A stretch of 64,000 bases of DNA, from assembly GCA_019635015.1 (NCBI GenBank), contig JAHCAG010000004.1, positions 1 through 64,000 on the forward strand, in the 5' to 3' direction. Positions within the stretch are counted from its first letter, which is position 1. Each line of letters opens with the position of its first letter. The notes under the pieces were generated by a model that worked only from the letters and a program-made list of their open reading frames with translations, was not told where the DNA came from and searched no databases. Origin of the DNA: Burkholderiales bacterium (GTDB lineage: Bacteria; Pseudomonadota; Gammaproteobacteria; Burkholderiales; SG8-41). Of this stretch, positions 44,139 to 54,200 are shown piece by piece. A program made the translations under genes and the position numbers.

Positions 44139-47100
44139 GGAGCCACCTTTGAACCTCGTCGGGAAGCTGCCGGATTACCTCGTCCGTGTTGCTCCGGCGC
44201 AAAACGCTAAGCACCATGGCGGCACGCCCGTCAGGCCAGCCTGCGGTCGGGATGGCGTCCAGCCCCGGTCCTGGTCCCCACGTGTTCGCAGAGAGATCTT
44301 CCACAAGCCACCCGTTGCCGCGCAATTGCTGCACGGCACGACCCCATGCCCGATCGGCGCCAGGCACCAACGGCCGCACTTGGGCAGCCATGGGCGCAGC
44401 CTCGGTCCCGACCAGCCGCCGCCAATCCAGCGCCTCCTCCGCAGTCAAGGCAGGTATGAGGAGGCGTGGCTCGTCAATTAAGATGGAAGCCAGCCGGATG
44501 TCGCGAACAGATTCAGGGGATCCCGTCGCTTTAAGAATCGCCGCGAGTATGACCCCCATCTCAGTGGCGTGATCCGTGCTGTACCTTGCCCAGACGCCGT
44601 CGGGCAACAGTGCCGGATTGAATGATGGCAGCGGTGTGCGCGTGCCCGTGGCGAACATGTCATCGATAAGCTGCTCGGCAGTCCCTTTCGCGCGACGCGG
44701 TTTCTTGACCGGTGTGGCCACCGTTTGAGTGGCTGCACGCTCGTGATTGAGGGCCAGCAGACGGCGAAGGATCTCTTTGCGGGCGGTGGGGCTGATGGTG
44801 TAGCGGACACGGTCGTTTTCGGGTAGGGTTTCGACTTCATGGAAGTCGTGGCCGAGGTCGAGGTCGGTCCAGCCGTAAGCGTGGCGGATGGCGATGTCCA
44901 GTTCGCGGTGCAGGCGGCGCAGTTCGAGGATGCCCTGATAGCCTGCCTCCGATTCTTCCGGGGATTTCTTGCTGACCTTGGCGACTTGGGCAGGGGCAAG
45001 GTCACGGGTGTGGAATAGGTTGTAGATATCGGTCAGGCCAAGCCAAAGCTGGCGCATGAGAGTGCGGCGGTGTTCGTGGTAGCGCTCACCGATTTCCGCC
45101 AAGGCCCGATTGGTGGTCTGCCACAGTCCCTCGGGGAACGGAAAGGTTTCGAAGCATTCCGATGGCGAATAGCGCAACCGGGTTTCTAGTGCGCCGCTGT
45201 ATTTGCGCGCCCAGATTTCGTGCAGGGTGGATTGGACGACGGCGTAGAGATGCCAGAGGTCGGTAGTGAAGACAAAAAGTGCATGCGTGAAAACAAAATC
45301 GGTCGGAGTGGCAGAGAAGTTGAGGTACTTGGTCGTGGCTGCTGCGACAAAGCAGCGTGGAAGGGGACGGATGGCGGTATACAGCTCATTTCGGGGGCGC
45401 AGAAAACGCCACCAATATTCTTGTCCGCCCTTGTCTTTCTGTTTCAAGCGCTCCGGCTTGACTCGTTGCTCGATGATTGAAAAAGGCTCGACATATTTGC
45501 ACGCTTGGGATTCGGGCCAGACCTTGAAGTTGATAACGCTGCGCTGAGGTGCTTGGGTGGGCTGATTGTTCAGTTCATCGCCATTGATGACCTTGCAAAC
45601 CACGTCGCGATTACGTGAATCGGTTTGGATCAGTCGATCCGCTTCCTCGTGCGTTAGCAGGAACCCATCGCCCAAGAAAATGGACCCCTGATAAACGCTG
45701 TTGGCATTTTCGGGAAGCGCCTTCGGTTCCCCAGCATCTACGCTGTCCTCAAAGTACGCACTGATAACTGGCACTTCTCTGCCATCGAGTACCCGCTTGC
45801 CGCGCCATTCACCTTTGTGCAATACGACCAGCGACACCACCAGATTGGCCCGTCCCGGCCACTTGACACCGCGCACGGCCATGTTGATGGCCCCACCTTG
45901 AGCCAGCACTTGCTCCAGCCCATCTTTGCGGATGTCGCCGTCCTTGATGGAATTGGTGGTAATGAAAGCGGTAAAGCCGCCGGGGCGCAGCAGGCTGTAG
46001 ATGCGGCGGACGAAATAGGCAACCAGATCGCTCAAACCCGCCGGGGCATATTCCCATTTGACGTATTCACAGAACGGGTAGCCGTAGGTGCCACTCAGCG
46101 CCTGGCCGCCGAGGTACGGCGGATTGCCGAGGATGCAGTCGAAGCCGCCACGCTGGATGATTTCCGGAAATTCCAGAAACCAGTGGAAAAAGCGCTTCTG
46201 CTCGCTCAATGCCCAAGCCTGCGCAGTCGCCTCTCCTTGCGGGCTGTGCTCCCCCTTCAAATAGTGTCGGAATTCGGCATCGGTAACGAATTTGGGCAGA
46301 TTCGCCTGGGTCTTGGGTAGGTAGAACTGTGCTATGGGGATTGCGGCAATCTGGTTGAGCAGCCAAGCATCCTGACTGTGCGTGAAATCCTGATACTGAC
46401 GTTTTTTGGCCGCGATGTCCTCTGGCGTGCGCTCGGGCAGGACTGAAAGCTCGCGCCAGCCGTGCAGGATGTCGTCAAACTGCTTCTGGATGGCCGGGGC
46501 GAACGGAATCTGCCCGGACGCGTGATCCTTGCGTTCCGCTTTGTTGCGCTTGCGCACGAGCGCCGCGGCTTCCTTGTCGTCGCCCGGCATCGTGACGAAC
46601 GCTTCGTCAGGCACGCCGCGCTCGACCTCCTCGCGTCGGGCAAAGCCCACAATCGCATTGCCGCACTTGATGTGGTGGTCCAGAAAATTGAGCGGCTCGC
46701 CGGGGTTGTGCGCTTCCAGCCAGAGCGCGACCCTGCACAGTTCGACAGCCAGCGGGTTCAGGTCCACGCCGTAGATGCATTCACGGATCACGTCGCGGAT
46801 CGCGGCGCGGAAGGCCGAGGGTGAGGGTTGCTCCTCGCCGGTTCGGACGATCGAAAGCTGGGTGGCGATTCGCCGCGCGGCAGCCAGCAGGATGTGACCG
46901 GAACCGCAGGAAATGTCCGCGACCCGGAGGGAGAGCAGCGCTTTTTCCGGATCGCGTTCCTTCAATTTTTCCGCAATCAGGTAGTCGAGCGAGTGCTTGA
47001 TAAGCGGCTGGACGAGATCATCATCGGTATAGTGGCTCTGGGTGTCATCCGCCCCCGCCTGCAAATCGAAGGCCAGTGCGCCCGCCTCAAAACCGAACAC

Positions 47101-48393
47101 CGCGTTGAATTTCAACAGGCCCTCATAGACGGAGCCGAGTTCCTCGACGTTGAGGGCGGCGTAGTTGACGCGGATGACCTGCCGGGTATCGGGATGCTGA
47201 TAGAGCCCGAGCGAGCGCAGGCACGAGAGCAGCACGTCGTTGCCGAGCGTCGCGCGGCCGAGCGGGCCGATGGCGTCTGCACTGAACAGATCGCCGGCCA
47301 GCGGGGCCAAACCAATTCCGGCCCCAGGTCCACCGGCTTCGAACAGGCGAAAGGTGGCCCGCAGCGCGAGCCAGAGGTCATGGTGGCGGCGGTCGGCTAG
47401 ATAGCGCTTCTCGGATAGCCGCCGCAGGCGCTGCACGCTGTAGTAGCGGTCATAGATGCCGCGTCTGGCGGCGGCAGTCCCGGACGGGAACACCAGGCCG
47501 CGCTCCTCGATCACCATCAGGAACAGCAGGCGGTAGATCAGCCGCAACAGGTACTGGTAGTACGCCGCTGGCATCAGTTCGCCCGAGGCTGCCGCATTGC
47601 GCAACGCTTCGTTTGCCGGGTGGGCGAGAAAACCGTTGGCAAAATCGCGGATCGCCCGTTCGACCGCCCGGCTCAGGCCGTCGCGGATGCGCGAACCGGA
47701 ATCGAGCGAATCCTGGTGGTAGCGCTCGATGAGGCTTTCCGCCGCGGCCTCCCGCGACGCGGGCAGGCGGGTCGCGTGCAGCAGGCGGTAGAGGACGGCG
47801 AAGTCGGCAAATAGCCCATCAGTAAAAATGCGGTCGAGGTCAAACTCCAGGTAGGTGAGCTTGACCAGGCGCGAGCTGTCGCGTAGCAGCCGTAGCAGCC
47901 GGCCATTGGTCACCAGGCCGTACAGATCTTCGTCAAGCGTGAGGTGCTCCTGCACCATCGCGTGCGCCGACATGCGCAGGACCGCTTTTTCCGGCTTGCG
48001 GTCCAGCCCAGAGGGTTCGCGGCAGCCAGTGATGTGCACCGGGGTCTGGCCGCGATTGGCAACGCGGTGCGAGATCGCATACATCTTGCCGTTCAGTTCG
48101 ACGCCGCGCGACTGGTATTCGAGCTGGTAGCCGAGCAGGCCAAGTAGCGGCACCACCCATTGCTGGCGCGTTTCGGTGGTGGCGGGAGAATCCGGCCGGA
48201 GTGTTTCCAGCTTGCGCTGAAAGATGCGCCAGTAGTCCTGCGCATCGGCCCAGGCGCGCGCGATCTCGTCTTTGACCCTCGCGCTGCGGTCGAGGCCGAA
48301 GTCCGCCGCTTGCTGGCCCGGCGCATCTTCGAGGCGTTCGAGGATGTCCGGGGAGAGGATCGCCCCTTCGATGCGGATGCTGGGGTAGTTCAT
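44122..48393 (-). CDS. Eco57I-type adenine DNA methyltransferase, 1423 residues
   Basis: The SAM-binding motif I is VADISCGSGHILLAAARR (about residues 487-500) and the catalytic motif IV is LGNPPYLGG (about 754-760), giving N6-adenine specificity. The C-terminal 500 residues would include target recognition. The N-terminal 450 residues (TTETRQQWVVPLLGLLGYQLEY and on) resemble the N-terminal region of large restriction-modification methylases such as DISARM DrmMI and BREX PglX. It starts 10 bp after the SNF2 helicase stop; the in-frame start at 48441 would overlap it. It either marks self DNA for the nearby helicases or is a fused restriction-modification enzyme. Confidence 0.88.
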   Translation of the reverse strand: MNYPSIRIEGAILSPDILERLEDAPGQQAADFGLDRSARVKDEIARAWADAQDYWRIFQRKLETLRPDSPATTETRQQWVVPLLGLLGYQLEYQSRGVELNGKMYAISHRVANRGQTPVHITGCREPSGLDRKPEKAVLRMSAHAMVQEHLTLDEDLYGLVTNGRLLRLLRDSSRLVKLTYLEFDLDRIFTDGLFADFAVLYRLLHATRLPASREAAAESLIERYHQDSLDSGSRIRDGLSRAVERAIRDFANGFLAHPANEALRNAAASGELMPAAYYQYLLRLIYRLLFLMVIEERGLVFPSGTAAARRGIYDRYYSVQRLRRLSEKRYLADRRHHDLWLALRATFRLFEAGGPGAGIGLAPLAGDLFSADAIGPLGRATLGNDVLLSCLRSLGLYQHPDTRQVIRVNYAALNVEELGSVYEGLLKFNAVFGFEAGALAFDLQAGADDTQSHYTDDDLVQPLIKHSLDYLIAEKLKERDPEKALLSLRVADISCGSGHILLAAARRIATQLSIVRTGEEQPSPSAFRAAIRDVIRECIYGVDLNPLAVELCRVALWLEAHNPGEPLNFLDHHIKCGNAIVGFARREEVERGVPDEAFVTMPGDDKEAAALVRKRNKAERKDHASGQIPFAPAIQKQFDDILHGWRELSVLPERTPEDIAAKKRQYQDFTHSQDAWLLNQIAAIPIAQFYLPKTQANLPKFVTDAEFRHYLKGEHSPQGEATAQAWALSEQKRFFHWFLEFPEIIQRGGFDCILGNPPYLGGQALSGTYGYPFCEYVKWEYAPAGLSDLVAYFVRRIYSLLRPGGFTAFITTNSIKDGDIRKDGLEQVLAQGGAINMAVRGVKWPGRANLVVSLVVLHKGEWRGKRVLDGREVPVISAYFEDSVDAGEPKALPENANSVYQGSIFLGDGFLLTHEEADRLIQTDSRNRDVVCKVINGDELNNQPTQAPQRSVINFKVWPESQACKYVEPFSIIEQRVKPERLKQKDKGGQEYWWRFLRPRNELYTAIRPLPRCFVAAATTKYLNFSATPTDFVFTHALFVFTTDLWHLYAVVQSTLHEIWARKYSGALETRLRYSPSECFETFPFPEGLWQTTNRALAEIGERYHEHRRTLMRQLWLGLTDIYNLFHTRDLAPAQVAKVSKKSPEESEAGYQGILELRRLHRELDIAIRHAYGWTDLDLGHDFHEVETLPENDRVRYTISPTARKEILRRLLALNHERAATQTVATPVKKPRRAKGTAEQLIDDMFATGTRTPLPSFNPALLPDGVWARYSTDHATEMGVILAAILKATGSPESVRDIRLASILIDEPRLLIPALTAEEALDWRRLVGTEAAPMAAQVRPLVPGADRAWGRAVQQLRGNGWLVEDLSANTWGPGPGLDAIPTAGWPDGRAAMVLSVLRRSNTDEVIRQLPDEVQRWLHAQAA

Positions 48394-48403
48394 CGCAGTC
48401 CGC

Positions 48404-51274
48404 TCATCGCTGTCCGCCGTCAGGTAGGAGGATGTAGACACCGAGCAGATCCATCGGCAGCACTGGATACACGACCTGGAAGCGCTGCTTGTCCATCAAT
48501 GCGCTGAAGCGCTCGTGGGCGTCCACTAGGCGCTTCGATTGCTGCTCCGCGACGGCGTCGAATTCCGCCGCCAGACTGGCGAGCAATTTGAGTTCATTGT
48601 CGAGAAAGCCCGCACGCGCTTGCGGCGACAGGTCAGACGAGGCGCGCGCTTCGTTGAGCAGCTTTCTGGCTTCGGCGTGGTCTAGGAATTCCTTCTGATC
48701 GGGTGTCCCGCGCCAGCCCCAGAGCAGCATCTCCTCGGCGACGATCTTGTGGCCCACCTTGCTCTGCTCGATGACGTTGCGGCAGCGGAACAGGAGCAGC
48801 GTGGTCTTGGTCGTCACCTGCCGGGTGCGGACCACGGCGGCGCGGGCGGCGCGTTTGTCCACGCGCGCCAGGGTATTGGCCATGACAAGTTGGCAGAGCT
48901 GCTCGACAAAGCGGTGGTTGCGCCCGATGTAGTGGTAGCCCTCGGGGGTGGGCGAGTGAAAGCTGACGTGGACCGGGTCTCCGGCTGGCAGCAGCTCGCG
49001 CAGCGCGGGTGGCAGATTGCCGGTGACGACGCGGTAGCCCTTGCGCTCGCGCCGGATCTCGACGCCGATCAGGTTATTAAGTGTCGCGGATACGAACTCT
49101 TCTACGGCCTTGGGGTCGCCGATCGCCTCGTCCACCTCGCGCAGGTCCGCCTCGATCTCCTGCGCCTTGATGGTGTTTTGCGCAAAGATGCTGCGGGAGG
49201 CTTTTTCTCGTTCGGCAGCCTCATCCACCTTGCGCGTGACGTTAGCCTTGGCAGCGGCAGCCTCGCCGAAATCGCCGAAGTCGAACTCGATCTGGTGCTT
49301 GTTGCGCTTCTTCTCGACCTGCCGACCGGGATTGAGCAGTAAAGCCTGGGTGATGGTGTCGATGATGCTCTGGGAATCCTCGGGAAACGGCACATTGATG
49401 CCGGTGGCGCGCTTGATCTCGCGCACCTTGCGCAGGAGCACATCGAGCACGATACCGTCGATCGGGTTGTCGGCGCCGTAGAGCAGGCAAGCCTTCACTT
49501 TGGGTGCGAGTTGGCCGAAACGATCGACGCGGCCCTCGCGCTGTTCCAGCCGATTCGGGTTCCATGGCAAGTCGTAGTGCAGTACGCCGGTGAAGTGCTC
49601 CTGCAGGTTGACGCCTTCGCTCAGGCAGTCTGTGGCGATGAGAACACGATGTGGCGAGTGGCCCATCTCCTCGATACGCTGCTTGCGCAACTCATCGGGC
49701 AACTCGCTGGTGATGACCTGGACATCAAGCTGGGGGAATTTCTTCTTCAGCGCTGGCGCCAGGCGCTCGCCCACGTAGTTGGCGGTGGCGATGTAGCGGC
49801 AGAAGACCACGGGATTGAAACCGGTGCTCAGCCAGTCGTCGAGGATCAACTCAGCGGAGGCGAGCTTGCTGTCATCCTTGATATTGCTCAGCGCTGCAAG
49901 CTCCTGTCCGAAATCCCGAAGCCGCCGCCGCTGGTGCTCGGTCCAGTCGTGGCGCTCGATGACTTGCGTCGGTGCATTGTCGCCTTCGAAACCAAATTCG
50001 GTATCGCCGACGGGGTTCGCTTCGGCGTCGCGTGCGCCGTCGGAGGGCGCCGCGTCGTCGCCCGCCACGATCGCTAGATTCTCCAGACGGGTGTTCAGCA
50101 TCTCGATGCCCGCCGCGGGGCTGGACATGACGCCGCGCAGGAGTGCAAGGGCGGTCCAGTACTGGACGCGCTTTTGCTGGCCGCGGGCGGGGTCCGGTGC
50201 AATCAGCTTGCGGGCGAAGTCGAGGATCGCCTCGAAGAAACGCGAATAACCGTTGGAAAGGTCATACGGCCATTCGAAGGCCTCGCGCTCCGGAAAGGGC
50301 GTGTCCTCTCCCATCCACTTCTCGACATCCGCACGCTTGCGCTGGACGAAGAGGCGGGCAAGCTCCCTTCGTTCCGCCTGAGTGGAATTGGGCAAGTCGA
50401 GGGTCTCGAACTCCGGCCGGAGCAGGCCCAGCAGCGAGTGAAATTCCTCGGGCTTGCCGCTGTGCGGCGTGGCGGTGAGCAGGATCAGTTGCTGACCGGG
50501 CTTGGCGGCAATGCGGCTAACCAAGTGATAGCGCTGCTGCTGACTCGGCGAGGCGCCCGTGGGCCGCGCGCAGGTATGCGTCTCATCGACTATGACGAGT
50601 TCAGGGCACTGCTCGACGAACACATCCCGGCGAACGTCGGACTTGATGAAATCGACGCTGATGACCTGATAGGGGTAGTAGTCGTAGACGCTGGTATCGC
50701 CCTGGATCTGGCGGTCGAGCCGCGCCTGGGTATTGGAGCGGATGATGACCGCTTCCAGGTCGAGTTTAGCCCGGATTTCCGTCTGCCATTGCTCGCACAG
50801 GTGCGGGAGGCAGATGACCGCGAAGCGGGTGATCTTGCGCCGCTCCAGGAGTTCCCGGACGATGAGCAGCGCCTCCACGGTCTTGCCCACGCCCACGTCG
50901 TCGGCGATGAGCAATCGCACAGAATCCTGCCGCAGTGCCATGATGAGCGGTACCATCTGGTAGGAACGCGGTCGGAACGACAGCTTGGCCAGCGCACGGA
51001 ACGGGCCGGCACCGTTACGGAAGGCGAGGCGGGCCGAATCGTACAGCACCCGCGCGGTGCCGATGTCCCCGAGGTCTGCTGCAGTTGGCTCCTCAAAGTG
51101 AGCATCGGCCGGCCTATCGCTGTCGATGCTCAGCGGCAGGTAGATGCCGGTGATCTCATCGTCCGCCCCACCCAGCGGCTTGACGATCAGGAGGTCATCG
51201 TCCTCCGAAGGCAGCACGATCCATTCGCGCCCGCGAAGCGAGACCAGCTTGCCGGGCTGAAGGAGAGTGCTCAT
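48404..51274 (-). CDS. SNF2-family helicase resembling DISARM DrmD
   Basis: The 956-residue protein has two RecA-like domains with Walker A IADDVGVGKTVEALLI (residues 125-132), Walker B LVIVDETHTCARP (about 225-235; DETH instead of DEAH), motif III LLTATPHSGKPEEFHSLL, and motif VI NRLEQREGRVDRFGQ (about 578-590). The start VSLRGREWIVLPSEDDDLL and the DVGVGKT and TPHSGK spellings match the DrmD-type SNF2 helicase of class 1 DISARM as I recall it. C-terminal residues 650-950 are helical. It overlaps the upstream helicase gene by 4 bp (ATGA). Confidence 0.85.
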   Translation of the reverse strand: MSTLLQPGKLVSLRGREWIVLPSEDDDLLIVKPLGGADDEITGIYLPLSIDSDRPADAHFEEPTAADLGDIGTARVLYDSARLAFRNGAGPFRALAKLSFRPRSYQMVPLIMALRQDSVRLLIADDVGVGKTVEALLIVRELLERRKITRFAVICLPHLCEQWQTEIRAKLDLEAVIIRSNTQARLDRQIQGDTSVYDYYPYQVISVDFIKSDVRRDVFVEQCPELVIVDETHTCARPTGASPSQQQRYHLVSRIAAKPGQQLILLTATPHSGKPEEFHSLLGLLRPEFETLDLPNSTQAERRELARLFVQRKRADVEKWMGEDTPFPEREAFEWPYDLSNGYSRFFEAILDFARKLIAPDPARGQQKRVQYWTALALLRGVMSSPAAGIEMLNTRLENLAIVAGDDAAPSDGARDAEANPVGDTEFGFEGDNAPTQVIERHDWTEHQRRRLRDFGQELAALSNIKDDSKLASAELILDDWLSTGFNPVVFCRYIATANYVGERLAPALKKKFPQLDVQVITSELPDELRKQRIEEMGHSPHRVLIATDCLSEGVNLQEHFTGVLHYDLPWNPNRLEQREGRVDRFGQLAPKVKACLLYGADNPIDGIVLDVLLRKVREIKRATGINVPFPEDSQSIIDTITQALLLNPGRQVEKKRNKHQIEFDFGDFGEAAAAKANVTRKVDEAAEREKASRSIFAQNTIKAQEIEADLREVDEAIGDPKAVEEFVSATLNNLIGVEIRRERKGYRVVTGNLPPALRELLPAGDPVHVSFHSPTPEGYHYIGRNHRFVEQLCQLVMANTLARVDKRAARAAVVRTRQVTTKTTLLLFRCRNVIEQSKVGHKIVAEEMLLWGWRGTPDQKEFLDHAEARKLLNEARASSDLSPQARAGFLDNELKLLASLAAEFDAVAEQQSKRLVDAHERFSALMDKQRFQVVYPVLPMDLLGVYILLPDGGQR

Positions 51275-54200
51275 CGTACCTTCCTGAAGATGTCGGGTCG
51301 CGCCGCAACCTTTTCGCTCAGGTTGTCCTTGTAGTAGTAGACCCAGACCTCGTCGCCCTTGGCGATAATGGATTGACGTTTGAGCGCATCGTCGGACTGC
51401 ACAGATTGTTCATCGTGGGGCGTACCGTCACAGAAGATCCAGACGCGGGGCTCGTAGTAAAAGTCCGGTTGCACATACAGACCATCGACCCGCTTCTGGG
51501 CCGAGTCGGGCAGGCGCAGGCCGTTCTGATAGAGGAAATCGAGGAACTTGCGTTCGGTTGAGGAATTCGGGTCGAGCGCGCGCAGCAGGGCCTGGTATTG
51601 CTCCTCGTAGCCGCTGAACCCGGTGTTCGTCTGAATTTCGATGGTGCAGATGCGCAGCTTCTCCAGCGCATCCTTGATCAAATGTCGGTCAATAATCTTG
51701 TGGTTGCGCTGGTTGTAGTAGCTCAGCAGATCGTCGTAGCTGGCCGGGCCCTTGTAACTTTCATCATCGTAGCGACAGAGATTGATCGCCTGCTCCACCA
51801 CCTTGTGGAATATCGCGATGTCTTCGACGAACTGGGACAGAATTCCGAGGCTACCCTCCGACGCTTCGTAGAGGAGAATGTTGGGTGTCTCAGGATCGCC
51901 CATGGTGACTACGCCGATCTCGTTCGGCTCCACCTGGAACACACCCTCGATGGCCCGTTTGAGCGCATGTTGAAGGGTAATAACGCCGTCGGGCTTCAGG
52001 CCCAGCGGCGGAATCGGCTCGATGTACAGCGCGTCGGCCAGGTTCGAGGTCCACAGCTTGACCAGCCGGAACTCCTCCTTGAAGTTGCTATCCGCCTCGG
52101 GCATGGAGTTGCGCCAGTCACCGGACACCACCCCGATCGGGAAGCCCTCCGACTGCTGCGATCGCCATTTCTTGTTCACATGCACCAGCCGCGCCGCCGG
52201 CACGTAGCGCAGGTTGAGCAGCGCGTTTTCACTGGACCGCACTACAGCTTTCCTGATCCGCTCCAAGTGACCACCGTCCACGGTGAAATAGGTGTTGATC
52301 TCGTAGCCGCGGGATACGCGCTCCTCCTCTTCGCAGGAGATGCGGTCGATCTCCTCGGCGCGCGATTCGGTCATCTCCAAGAGGTGGTGCAGATGCTCCT
52401 TATTGGCGTTGTCTCCGAGATTCAGCCCGCTGAAGGGACAGATTTCCAGGTCCTTCTGCTCCGCGGTCAGGAAGTAGCCGGCCTTCTTGCTGATCTTTGC
52501 TTCGATGAGCGAGGACTCCGTGTCCTGCACGACGAGTTGCGACACGCGATACTTGCGCCCATTGTGGTAAATGCGGTTGAGTGGGCCGAACTCGCGTAGG
52601 GCAATTGAGCGTGGGCGGGCGATGAAATTCCCAGTCGAATCGCTGGTTGGCAAGAAGATTCGCAGCGGCAGGCGCGTGAAGTTGTACCCGGGGAGGAAAC
52701 CCTCCGATGCAAGATAGCGGTAGGGATAGAACTCCGACAGCTCTGTCGATCTGCCGCCAAACTCGTTGCGCAGCAGGTCGAGCTGGCGAGTGGCCTGATC
52801 CTGGTTGCGCTTGTGCTTGCGGTACTCATCGCTGCCAAGTCCCAAGGTTCCGCTTTCGATCCGCTGGGTAGCCGTCGTGAGGATCGTCCTCGCTGAACGA
52901 TAGAGACGCCGCCAGCGATCCAATGCGGAATCGAGGTGGTCGGCGAGTTTGGTCAGATTTTGATCCACCCATTGATCCGAGTACCAACTGCTCGCCTGGT
53001 TCTGCAGTTCAGGCGCAAAGTCCGCGATGACTTTCTTGAAGCCGAACTTCAGTTCGTTGAACTTCTCCGGAAGAATCGCCAATCCGGCGCGAACCTCGCT
53101 AGCCAGCGGCATCTGGTCGTTGTCATCCACGACGAGCCGCATGACGGACGGCCGTGCGCCGCCCTGATCTTCGAGCCCAGGCATGCCGATCTCGGAGACC
53201 GCCAGCGCGTTCAGGTGCGTGAGCAACAACTCGCGATTGCACAGGTCGAGTCGTGACGCCTGAACCGCACCAGCAACCAGTTCGGCCTGCTGCTGAAAGT
53301 AATGCCTGTCGTGAGGCGAGTAGCTAGAGCAATAAGTGAACACCAGTGCGCCCTGTCCGCTTCGTCCGGCACGACCGGAGCGCTGTGCGTAGTTCGAGGC
53401 ATTGGGCGGTGCGTTGCGTAGATGAACGACACTCAGGCCGCCGATATCGATCCCCAGTTCCATGGTGGGAGAGCAGAAAAGCGCACTGATTTTTCCCTCC
53501 CGGAACATGTCCTCCCGTTCGATGCGGGTGTCGGTGTCCAGTTGCCCCGTATGGTCTTCCCCGCGCAGCCGCTTGGTCTTGGAGAAATCCCGGCGGTACA
53601 TCTCCCGGAAGTACTCGTTTGGCCGCGGAGCCTGATCCTTGTAGGAACGCCGTTTGATCAGATCTGCTTTCACGGTGTCGCCGTCGCCCAGGCGCCAAAT
53701 GATTTTTTCGATCTTGAGCCGATAGACGGGTACCTCTTCGTTCTGCTCGCTGCGCGCGGTCTGGGCTTTGAGGTAATCCGCCTGCTCCAGCTTCTTCATC
53801 AAGCGGAGGATGAAGTCGCGATAGCGGTCTCCTCTGAGATCCACGTCCAAACCACGCTGCCGGATATACAACTTGATGAACTTCCCCAGTGAACTTGCCG
53901 GCCCCATGCTCTTCGAGAAGAGTTTCGCAGAGCGATGCAGCGGTTCGTAACGAATGAAGAATGGTTCCCGCAGTTCCTCATTGCGGTCCAGCGTCCAAGG
54001 GGAACGCAGCATCTCGCGAAACTGCTTTTCGTTCTCCTTGATCCGCGACTGCGTGAGGAAGTTTTCGCTGTGAATCGCGTATTCAAGCCGGAAGAAATCC
54101 AGGATCGTGCAGAGAAAGTCATTTCGATCGTCGCGACCCAACTGGTTTAATAGCGTCGTGTCCTGCCAGAATCCGTCCTCTGCAGCCACCTCTTTCAGTT

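Noticed and set aside
44122..48393. Calling the methylase PglX of a BREX system
   Set aside because: Size and motifs would allow it, but brxA, brxB, brxC/pglY, pglZ and brxL are not found on the island.
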